Source: Methylotenera_A sp031369365 (GTDB taxonomy: Bacteria > Pseudomonadota > Gammaproteobacteria > Burkholderiales > Methylophilaceae). Taken from it: a DNA stretch of 20,084 bases. The translations under genes and the position numbers were made by a program. The DNA lies in assembly GCA_031369365.1 (NCBI GenBank), contig JANMOP010000027.1:1-20084 (forward strand), in the 5' to 3' direction. The notes below the pieces were generated by a model that saw only the letters and a list, made by a program, of their open reading frames with translations, was not told the DNA's origin and searched no databases. This document shows, piece after piece, positions 1-5,603 of this stretch. Position 1 is the first letter of the stretch. Every line of letters begins with the position of its first letter.

Positions 1-157
1 TTAAAATGCTTGATACAAACTGTTACAAAAACCTTGAAAATAACTGGAACTTAGCGAAACAGCCTTAGTCAGAACTTGCATGGTAGCAAAGCTTTGGTTT
101 TGTTATCTTTCCGCTTCTTTCCTCCCTGAGCGGAAGCCTTATACAATATGGCATTTT
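1..157 (+). other. Unassigned sequence entering from left edge
   Basis: No convincing open reading frame is seen. The stretch ends in a strong intrinsic terminator, so it is probably the 3' untranslated end of a gene outside the window or a small RNA. A short hairpin (TCCGCT 110-115 with AGCGGA 129-134) lies before the terminator. I looked for tRNA, tmRNA and 6S RNA landmarks and could not make a case for any of them. Identity unknown. Confidence 0.4.
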
Positions 158-192
158 GCCCCGATTTAATCCCCTTAATCGGGGCTTTTTTT
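158..192 (+). terminator. Rho-independent terminator
   Basis: A perfect 9-bp stem (GCCCCGATT 158-166 with AATCGGGGC 177-185) encloses a 10-nt loop and is followed at once by seven T residues (186-192). The T-run sits on the + strand side, so it ends a rightward transcript that enters from beyond the left edge. Confidence 0.85.
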
Positions 193-320
193 GGGTGCAG
201 TCAGTTTGTAACTAACTTGTAGTGAAGTGTAAACAAGTTGTAATTAGACGACAAGCGGTTTGTTTGTACCTTAGAATGATTGAATTTGAAACATCAAAAA
301 AGTCCGTACAAAAAATCTAA

Positions 321-450
321 GGAAACGCTGATTTATTCATAAAGCCCTCATTGCGAGCGAAGCGCGGCAATCCAGTGCTTTGTTCTAAAATGAGAATCTG
401 GATTGCAGCGTCGCTACGCTCCTCGCAATGACGATTTAATCAGCATTTGC
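321..450. mobile_element. MITE-like palindromic element with CTAA duplication
   Basis: This 130-bp stretch is a long imperfect palindrome. Its ends are GGAAACGCTGATT (321-333) and the complement of AATCAGCATTTGC (438-450), giving 11 of 13 matching end positions. The tetranucleotide CTAA lies directly outside both ends (317-320 and 451-454), as expected for a target-site duplication; IS5-group elements are known for 4-bp YTAR targets. Inside is a pair of inverted REP-like arms (around 349-375 and 398-432, sharing the words CATTGCGAG and GCAATCCAG). There is no coding capacity, so any movement would need a transposase in trans. The IS5 link is inference from the duplication only. Confidence 0.6.
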
Positions 451-464
451 CTAAACTAAAACGA

Positions 465-1175
465 TTAAAGCTGCCAATCAATCGGTCTTTGATCTTGCTG
501 AATTAAATGTTGATTAATGCTAGAAAATTGATGGTTACCAAAAAAGCCACGATGCGCTGACAATGGCGATGGATGCACGGATTTTAAAACCAAATGTTTG
601 CCTTCATCAATAAACGCGCCTTTTTTTTGTGCATAACTACCCCACAACACAAACACCAAACCTTCGCGATGCGTATTCAATGCGGCGATGGCGGCATCTG
701 TAAACACTTCCCAACCTTTACCTTGATGAGAACCTGCTTTGGCTTGTTCGACTGTTAATGTGGCATTTAACAACAACACGCCTTGGTCTGCCCACGGCGT
801 TAAATCGCCGCTTTTATTATTTCTGGTACTCATCTTAATACCCAAATCAGACGCAATTTCTTTAAAAATATTCATTAACGATTGCGGCGGAGCAATGCCT
901 TTTGGCACAGAAAAACTCAAACCATGTGCTTGTGCTTGGCCATTATTATCCTGCCCGTGATATGGGTCTTGCCCAATAATCACCACTCTCACTTTATCAA
1001 AAGGTGTGTGATTAAACGCATTAAAAATCAATGGGCTAGGTGGAAAAATCACTTTGCCAGCCGCTTTTTCCTCTTTCAGAAAATGACGCAACGCTAGCAT
1101 ATAAGGCTTTTCGAGTTCATCACCAATGACTGCTAGCCATGAAGGGTGAAGTTGTCCTGGTTTTTGTTGCGTCAT
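465..1175 (-). CDS. ung: Uracil-DNA glycosylase, family 1
   Basis: Removes uracil from DNA (after cytosine deamination or dUTP misincorporation) and starts base-excision repair. The 236-residue length is usual for family 1. The water-activating loop GQDPYHG is at residues 68-74, with D70 as the catalytic Asp. The uracil-contacting and minor-groove loop HPSPLSAHRGFFG is at 201-213, with H201 matching the catalytic His. The segment LLLNATLTV (134-142) is also typical. The ATG at 1173-1175 is used although no good Shine-Dalgarno is seen. Its promoter region (1176-1253) contains one hairpin of the REP/RAYT unit, and the RAYT gene lies immediately upstream on the same strand. A MITE-like element sits just past its stop codon. 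Confidence 0.97.
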   Translation of the reverse strand: MTQQKPGQLHPSWLAVIGDELEKPYMLALRHFLKEEKAAGKVIFPPSPLIFNAFNHTPFDKVRVVIIGQDPYHGQDNNGQAQAHGLSFSVPKGIAPPQSLMNIFKEIASDLGIKMSTRNNKSGDLTPWADQGVLLLNATLTVEQAKAGSHQGKGWEVFTDAAIAALNTHREGLVFVLWGSYAQKKGAFIDEGKHLVLKSVHPSPLSAHRGFFGNHQFSSINQHLIQQDQRPIDWQL

Positions 1176-1195
1176 AAAGTTAGTTTCAATCTATA

Positions 1196-1225
1196 TTGTA
1201 GGGTGGGTCACTTGTGACCCACGCG
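1196..1225 (+). repeat. REP hairpin, left copy (GTAG type)
   Basis: This 30-base unit begins TTGTAG and contains a 9-bp perfect stem, GTGGGTCAC (1203-1211) with GTGACCCAC (1214-1222), around a TT turn. It is an exact inverted copy of 1878-1907, on the other side of the RAYT gene. A GTAG tetranucleotide (1198-1201) precedes the hairpin, the known foot of many REPs bound by RAYT proteins. Confidence 0.8.
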
Positions 1226-1253
1226 GATTGCCATTTTATTTTTAACCAACATC

Positions 1254-1802
1254 TCAATCATCCCCAAATTCGCCTTTCTCCATCAAGCCTTGCCCAGCCC
1301 AATTGATTGGATAATGACCCAAATTAACCTGTTTATGAAAAGAAGAATACGGCCAATCTTGCACGCGCTTCACCAAGCCGTGTTTAACAGGGTTGAAATG
1401 ACAATAATCCATGTGGTTTTGATAGTCGCTATCATCACGTATTTGATGCTCCCAAAATCTACGTTGCCACAAAGTAGCTTCTTGGTGCTTTGTTTTAGAG
1501 GCATTAAGCCATTCGGGGCGATTTAAAGCTGCGCCACATTCGCGTGTGACATAACGTTTAATCAATTGCCAGCGCAACGAAAAATTGGCATCGTTTTCAG
1601 GTAATGTCCAAATAGTGTGCATATGGTCGGGCAGCAATACCCAAGCATCAATTTTAAAAGGATATTGTGTTTGAACCTTATGAATGGCGTTTCTTAACGC
1701 ATTACGCACAGGTTCATCACATAAAAAGGTTTGCCGACGATAAGTCACCACCGTGAAAAAATAGGTGGCATTAGGTGTGTTAGCGCGTCGATAATGTGAC
1801 AT
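1254..1802 (-). CDS. REP-associated tyrosine transposase (RAYT, Y1 family)
   Basis: A single-domain Y1 (IS200/IS605-like) nuclease of 182 residues. The metal-binding HUH motif is seen as H60-M-H62 within LLPDHMHTIW. The second core block, DYQNHMDYCHFNPVKHGLV (126-144), is the RAYT signature, where FNPVKHGLV is near-universal in the family. The nucleophilic tyrosine should be in this segment (Y127 or Y133); I cannot decide by eye. Such proteins cut and rejoin single-stranded REP hairpins that carry a GTAG foot, and hairpins of that kind flank this gene on both sides. Start is the ATG at 1800-1802; no strong Shine-Dalgarno is visible. The gene appears intact, with no frameshift or missing catalytic block. 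Confidence 0.93.
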   Translation of the reverse strand: MSHYRRANTPNATYFFTVVTYRRQTFLCDEPVRNALRNAIHKVQTQYPFKIDAWVLLPDHMHTIWTLPENDANFSLRWQLIKRYVTRECGAALNRPEWLNASKTKHQEATLWQRRFWEHQIRDDSDYQNHMDYCHFNPVKHGLVKRVQDWPYSSFHKQVNLGHYPINWAGQGLMEKGEFGDD

Positions 1803-1827
1803 GCCGATATTTTAAGTGATTTAATAG

Positions 1828-1907
1828 TAGGGTGGGGTTTTAACCCCACGCGGTTGTGATATGTTGAATTATTGCAACGCGTGGGTCACAAGTGACCCAC
1901 CCTACAA
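1828..1907. repeat. Two-REP composite (BIME-like)
   Basis: Two GTAG-type hairpins face each other. The first (GTAG at 1828-1831) has stem GTGGGGTT (1832-1839) with AACCCCAC (1842-1849). The second has stem GTGGGTCAC (1881-1889) with GTGACCCAC (1892-1900) and ends in the complement of GTAG (CTAC, 1902-1905). The inner bases CACGCGGTTG (1848-1857) and CAACGCGTG (1876-1884) also pair with one bulge. Unit lies in the 5' leader of the RAYT gene. Confidence 0.75.
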
Positions 1908-1937
1908 GGCTTTAGCACGTCCCACTTGGTGGATGGG

Positions 1938-2369
1938 CTAGCCTTTTTGGTCATCATATATGACATCAACGTTGTTGTTGATTTCCCACTTTTCAAAGTC
2001 CTGTGATGACCATGTTACAAATACTATGTATTTGCACTGTGGCAAAGTTTCAATTGTTTGAATTGATTGCTCTGAACCCCACAACGCCAAATAAGCGTCT
2101 GAATACTTGTAGTTCTTTAATGTCGCCTCTGAACACAAGCTAACTTTCTTGTTATCTGTGAAAGAAATTTCTCTATCTTTAATCAGTTGCTTTGACAAAG
2201 GCTCTCCAAGGACTTCAGCAAGCATAGTATGACTTACATTCTCTAGCTTGGGCACAACTATTACAGCGCTACTATAAGTTTCAAGGCTTTCTAAAAGTTT
2301 GAAAAGACCTGCTTTTGTTCCCTCAGCATTGTCAGCCAACGACTTTACTAAAAATCTTTCGCGCTTCAT
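1938..2369 (-). CDS. Unrecognised small cytosolic protein
   Basis: I do not recognise this 143-residue protein. It has no signal peptide or membrane segment. The pattern suggests an alternating alpha/beta fold: hydrophobic strands at about 34-41 (SAVIVVPK), 91-96 (DAYLALW) and 112-118 (YIVFVTW), separated by charged, probably helical stretches. The start is well supported: AAGGGG (complement of 2375-2380) lies five bases before the ATG. It stands alone between the RAYT unit and the chaperonin terminator, with no evident operon partner, and reads like accessory content. No function is proposed. Confidence 0.7.
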   Translation of the reverse strand: MKRERFLVKSLADNAEGTKAGLFKLLESLETYSSAVIVVPKLENVSHTMLAEVLGEPLSKQLIKDREISFTDNKKVSLCSEATLKNYKYSDAYLALWGSEQSIQTIETLPQCKYIVFVTWSSQDFEKWEINNNVDVIYDDQKG

Positions 2370-2411
2370 ATGGGCCCCTTTAAAGGTTAACGTAAAATAA
2401 GCATCCTAATT

Positions 2412-2520
2412 GACGGGTTGCGTTACGTCAAATAACAAGTTGCAATAAAAAACCTCGCCGAGGCGAGGTTTTAATACTACGGAGTAACAAGGTAGAACTT
2501 CGTTATTGCATCAACCCGCC
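2412..2520. repeat. Nested imperfect palindrome around the groEL terminator
   Basis: Three nested pairs share one centre region: GACGGGTTG (2412-2420) with CAACCCGCC (2512-2520, one mismatch), TGCAATAA (2441-2448) with TTATTGCA (2503-2510, perfect), and the terminator stem (2453-2458 with 2463-2468). The arms are unequally spaced, so this may be a decayed palindromic element on which the terminator was built, or a chance arrangement. Confidence 0.4.
2447..2472 (-). terminator. groESL terminator (possibly bidirectional)
   Basis: Stem CCTCGC (2453-2458) with GCGAGG (2463-2468) and a CGAG tetraloop. Read on the - strand it is followed by six T (complement of 2447-2452), so it ends the groES-groEL transcript about 80 bases past the groEL stop. 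On the + strand only four T follow, giving weaker activity against rightward transcription. Confidence 0.85.
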
Positions 2521-2553
2521 GTGAGGTGGAAAGTTGAGGCAAAATTAAAAAAA

Positions 2554-4197
2554 CTACATCATGCCGCCCATGCCACCCATCCCACCCATATCACCACCAC
2601 CCATAGATGGGCTGTCGTCTTTAGGCAATTCAGCAATCATGCAATCAGTTGTTAGCATTAATCCAGCTACTGATGCTGCATTTTGCAATGCGCTACGCGT
2701 TACTTTTGTTGGGTCTAAAATACCCATTTCAATCATATCGCCGTAGGTTTCGTTGGCCGCGTTGTAACCATAGTTGTCTTTGCCAGCTGCAACGTTGTTG
2801 ACTACTACAGATGGCTCAACACCCGCGTTTTGTACGATTTGGCGTAATGGTTCTTCAACCGCACGAAGCACGATTTTAATACCAGCTTCTTGATCTAGGT
2901 TGTCGCCTTTTACTTTTGAAATTGCATCACGTGCGCGAATCAATGCCACGCCGCCGCCAGCAACAATACCTTCTTCAACCGCTGCACGGGTTGCATGCAA
3001 GGCATCTTCAACACGGGCTTTTTTCTCTTTCATTTCAATTTCAGTGGTCGCGCCTACTTTAATCACTGCAACACCGCCAGCTAATTTAGCCACGCGTTCT
3101 TGCAATTTTTCTTTATCGTAGTCGCTCGTGGCTTCTTCAATTTGTGCTTTGATTTGTGCAATGCGTGATTTGATATTGGCCTCAACACCTGCGCCGTCAA
3201 TGATAATGGTGTTTTCTTTACCCACTTCAATACGCTTAGCAGAACCTAAATTTTCAAGTGTTACATTTTCAAGTTTCAAGCCCACTTCTTCAGCGATGAC
3301 GGTACCGCCAGTCAAGATAGCAATATCTTCTAACATGGCTTTACGACGATCACCAAAACCAGGCGCTTTAACAGCGGTGGTTTTTAAGATGCCACGGATG
3401 TTATTCACAACCAATGTTGCTAGCGCTTCGCCATCAACATCTTCTGCAATAATCAATAATGGACGACCTGATTTAGCCACTTGCTCTAATGTTGGTAGTA
3501 AATCGCGGATGTTTGATATTTTTTTGTCGTGCAATAGCACGAATGGATTATCTAACAACGCAATTTGACGTTCTGCATTGTTAATGAAATAAGGTGACAG
3601 ATAACCACGGTCAAATTGCATGCCCTCTACAATATCCAGCTCGCTTTCTAAGCCAGAACCATCTTCAACCGTAATCACGCCTTCTTTACCCACTTTGTCC
3701 ATTGCATCAGCAATGATTTTGCCGATAGATTCATCCGAGTTGGCTGAAATTGAGCCTACTTGAGCGATTTCTTTGCTGGTTGTGCAATCTTTAGATTGTT
3801 CTTTAAGGCTTGCAACGGCCGCTATAACCGCTTTATCGATACCACGTTTTAAATCCATTGGGTTCATGCCCGCAGCTACTGATTTCATGCCTTCACGAAT
3901 AATAGCTTGTGCTAATACAGTCGCCGTTGTGGTGCCGTCACCCGCGATATCAGAAGTTTTTGAAGCGACTTCTTTTACCATTTGTGCGCCCATGTTTTCA
4001 AACTTGTCTTTAAGCTCAATTTCTTTGGCTACAGAAACGCCATCTTTAGTGATGGTCGGCGCGCCGTAAGAGCGCTCTAATACTACGTTGCGGCCTTTTG
4101 GGCCTAAAGTTACTTTTACTGCATTGGCGAGAATATTTACGCCGTTAGTCATTTTTTGGCGAACTTCGTCGCCGAATCTTACGTCTTTTGCTGCCAT
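2554..4197 (-). CDS. groL: Chaperonin GroEL (60 kDa, Hsp60)
   Basis: Subunit of the double-ring ATP-driven folding chamber that works with GroES on non-native cytosolic proteins. Its 547 residues match the family. ATP-site landmarks are present: KDGVSVAKEI (51-60, with D52) and GDGTTTATV (86-94, with D87). The C-terminus ends in the characteristic flexible GGM repeats. The start is firm: AAGGAG (complement of 4206-4211) lies eight bases upstream of the ATG. It is the second gene of the groES-groEL operon, but the gap to groES is 180 bases and contains a long inverted repeat, much longer than the usual few dozen bases. Confidence 0.99.
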   Translation of the reverse strand: MAAKDVRFGDEVRQKMTNGVNILANAVKVTLGPKGRNVVLERSYGAPTITKDGVSVAKEIELKDKFENMGAQMVKEVASKTSDIAGDGTTTATVLAQAIIREGMKSVAAGMNPMDLKRGIDKAVIAAVASLKEQSKDCTTSKEIAQVGSISANSDESIGKIIADAMDKVGKEGVITVEDGSGLESELDIVEGMQFDRGYLSPYFINNAERQIALLDNPFVLLHDKKISNIRDLLPTLEQVAKSGRPLLIIAEDVDGEALATLVVNNIRGILKTTAVKAPGFGDRRKAMLEDIAILTGGTVIAEEVGLKLENVTLENLGSAKRIEVGKENTIIIDGAGVEANIKSRIAQIKAQIEEATSDYDKEKLQERVAKLAGGVAVIKVGATTEIEMKEKKARVEDALHATRAAVEEGIVAGGGVALIRARDAISKVKGDNLDQEAGIKIVLRAVEEPLRQIVQNAGVEPSVVVNNVAAGKDNYGYNAANETYGDMIEMGILDPTKVTRSALQNAASVAGLMLTTDCMIAELPKDDSPSMGGGDMGGMGGMGGMM

Positions 4198-4217
4198 GTT
4201 AATTACTCCTTTTTTTT

Positions 4218-4364
4218 GCCACAGAGCACACAGAGTGCACAGAGAAAATCAAAAACTTTATTTTTCTCAATTTTTTGCAGCATTTAATATTAAAAAATTG
4301 GTAAGCCCAGAAATCAAAATAAGGTTTAAGAGTTTTTCTCTGTGACCTCTGTGTTCCCTGTGGC
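4218..4364. repeat. Long inverted repeat between groES and groEL
   Basis: Two 31-base arms, 4218-4248 and 4334-4364, are inverted copies with 27 of 31 positions matching. They are built from a CACAGAG word repeated about every ten bases (GCCACAGAG...CACAGAG...CACAGAGAAAA). An AT-rich 85-base loop separates them. The element nearly fills the intergenic spacer and ends seven bases short of the groEL Shine-Dalgarno. It is non-coding and looks like an inserted REP/MITE-type element; CACAGAG-rich palindromes of this style occur in many bacterial genomes (recollection, not a search). Confidence 0.75.
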
Positions 4365-4377
4365 TAAGATTTTATGA

Positions 4378-4665
4378 TTACTCAACAATCGCCATAATGT
4401 CTTCTTCGCGCATCACCAATAACTCTTCGCCATCTACCTTAACTGTTTGGCCTGAGTATTTGCCGAATAGCACTTTGTCGCCAACCTTAACGTCTAGCGC
4501 ATTAATTTTGCCGCTGTCATCACGTTTGCCGTTGCCAACTGCTGTTACCACGCCTTGATCTGGTTTTTCTGTGGCAGAATCTGGGATTACAATGCCTGAT
4601 GCGGTCGTGCGTTCTTCTTCAGAGCGTTTTACAACTACGCGATCGTGTAATGGACGAATTTTCAT
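4378..4665 (-). CDS. groS: Co-chaperonin GroES (10 kDa, Hsp10)
   Basis: Forms the seven-membered lid of the GroEL chamber. The 95-residue length and the start MKIRPLHDRVVVKR are diagnostic. The mobile loop that docks on GroEL is around residues 16-32 and contains TTASGIVIP. The C-terminal DIMAIVE is typical. Translation starts at the ATG 4663-4665 with AGGAG (complement of 4673-4677) seven bases upstream. It is the first gene of the groESL operon, under a CIRCE operator and a sigma32-like promoter upstream. Confidence 0.99.
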   Translation of the reverse strand: MKIRPLHDRVVVKRSEEERTTASGIVIPDSATEKPDQGVVTAVGNGKRDDSGKINALDVKVGDKVLFGKYSGQTVKVDGEELLVMREEDIMAIVE

Positions 4666-4722
4666 TCAATTTCTCCTAATGGGTTACTATATAATTTGTT
4701 AAAAAATTGTTCAGGCAACATT

Positions 4723-4749
4723 TTAGCACTCGCAGGCTTAGATTGCTAA
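4723..4749 (-). promoter_or_regulatory. CIRCE operator (HrcA binding site)
   Basis: TTAGCACTC (4723-4731), a 9-base spacer, then GATTGCTAA (4741-4749). This matches the CIRCE consensus TTAGCACTC-N9-GAGTGCTAA with a single mismatch in the second arm. It lies in the probable 5' untranslated region of groES, just downstream of the predicted promoter, as is usual for HrcA repression. HrcA itself is not encoded in the window. Confidence 0.93.
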
Positions 4750-4762
4750 ATGCAGATTGTTA

Positions 4763-4790
4763 AAGTGGTGTTAAATTAATTATTTTCAAG
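4763..4790 (-). promoter_or_regulatory. Sigma32-like heat-shock promoter for groESL
   Basis: On the - strand CTTGAA (complement of 4785-4790) is followed after 14 bases by CACCACTTTA (complement of 4761-4770). The sigma32 consensus is CTTGAA, 13-15 bases, then CCCCATnT. The -35 is exact and the -10 is a partial match. Placed about 15 bases before the CIRCE site, it gives a coherent heat-shock control region. A sigma70 reading from the same TTGAAA is possible but lacks a good -10. Confidence 0.65.
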
Positions 4791-4822
4791 TGTAAGTTAA
4801 TAAAAAATGAGATTAAAAGTAT

Positions 4823-5410
4823 ATGGGGTTAATTTTGACAGCGCAAACACCACCCGCCACCAATAAGCCAGAAGCGGCGATTCAGCAGATTAACTTAGGT
4901 TATAACACTGAGCAAGATCGGCTATTATTGCGCGTGGGCTTGGCCGATAATTCTGAGCTGCTCGTTTGGTTGACGAGTCGCATTACCAAGCAACTTTGGC
5001 AATTGCTCAAGGGTGAGAGTAATATGCCAAGTGCAACGTCCATTCAAGCAAATACGCCACCAGAAAAGGCTGTGGAGCAGTTTAAGCAAGAAGTACAAAC
5101 CGCCGAAGCACTACAGAAAATGGACTTCGTGACCGAATATCAACCGCGTAATGAGGTGGTAAATAATGGTGCAATGCTGGCCATTGGCCTAATGCTAGTT
5201 GTGTACCAAGAAAAGATACCAACCCTTGAAATACCTTGCTTGGAAGGTGTAACAGTGCGAATGAATTTAACCCAAGAACTCATTTTAGCATTATGTAATA
5301 TGCTGCAACTCTCTACCAAAGAAGCAGGCTGGGATCTCGGTTCAGACATGCAAACGCAAGTATCGGCGGCTTTGGTGGCCGATAAGGATGTAAAAAAACT
5401 ACTGCACTAA
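4823..5410 (+). CDS. Unrecognised soluble protein, divergent from groESL
   Basis: I do not recognise this 195-residue protein. It lacks a signal peptide; a modest hydrophobic patch at about 118-126 (AMLAIGLMLVV) is too short and polar-flanked to call a membrane helix. The N-terminal part (residues about 20-62) reads as two strands and a helix (LLLRVGLADNSELLVWLTSR), the middle is Gln/Glu-rich, and the C-terminal half contains ALCNMLQLSTKEAGWDL. The start is uncertain: the ATG at 4823 has no Shine-Dalgarno, while an in-frame TTG at 4835 has GGGG (4825-4828) six bases ahead and would give 191 residues. It is divergent from groES and shares its 157-base control region. No function proposed. Confidence 0.75.
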   Translation: MGLILTAQTPPATNKPEAAIQQINLGYNTEQDRLLLRVGLADNSELLVWLTSRITKQLWQLLKGESNMPSATSIQANTPPEKAVEQFKQEVQTAEALQKMDFVTEYQPRNEVVNNGAMLAIGLMLVVYQEKIPTLEIPCLEGVTVRMNLTQELILALCNMLQLSTKEAGWDLGSDMQTQVSAALVADKDVKKLLH

Positions 5411-5492
5411 TAAAGTCTAATGTTTAAAGACTTAAGCCATTGTAAAATTTAATAAAATAGCCGCGCGCAAGTAAAAACCTGCTTAAGCGTTA

Positions 5493-5498
5493 TATAAT
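5493..5498 (+). promoter_or_regulatory. Possible -10 element (TATAAT)
   Basis: An exact TATAAT stands 106 bases before the kinase-like gene. No good -35 hexamer is seen 16-18 bases upstream, so the assignment as that gene's promoter is weak. Confidence 0.3.
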
Positions 5499-5603
5499 CG
5501 GTAGTAGCTGTACATCACAATAAAAAAGCGCCATATTTAGTCGCAGTGTTAATAAGCTGCGATACCTTCCGCAAAATTGTTAGGTAGCAAAATTGAGTAA
5601 AAT

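Larger units (their letters stand above)
1196..1907. mobile_element. REP-RAYT unit
   Basis: One RAYT transposase gene (1254-1802, -) is bracketed by exact 30-base inverted copies of a GTAG-type REP hairpin (1196-1225 and 1878-1907). A third, diverged hairpin (1828-1850) pairs with the right copy to form a two-REP composite. This is the classic layout in which a single-copy RAYT sits among the palindromes it acts on. RAYTs are usually domesticated and vertically inherited, so the unit need not be a recently mobile insertion. Confidence 0.75.

Noticed and set aside
1..200. Possible 6S RNA or tmRNA at the left edge
   Set aside because: CCCTGAG and GAAGCCTTA recall pieces of 6S RNA, but the closing stem with paired 5' and 3' ends is not seen, and no tRNA-like end for tmRNA is present.
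2484..2494. GTAACAAGGTA, as in the 3' end of 16S rRNA
   Set aside because: Only 11 bases match; the sequence on either side does not resemble 16S rRNA, and the region is a palindromic intergenic gap.
3128..3568. 146-residue reading frame on the + strand opposite groEL
   Set aside because: It is the shadow of a highly conserved gene; Ser/Pro-rich composition is typical of antisense frames and there is no ribosome site.
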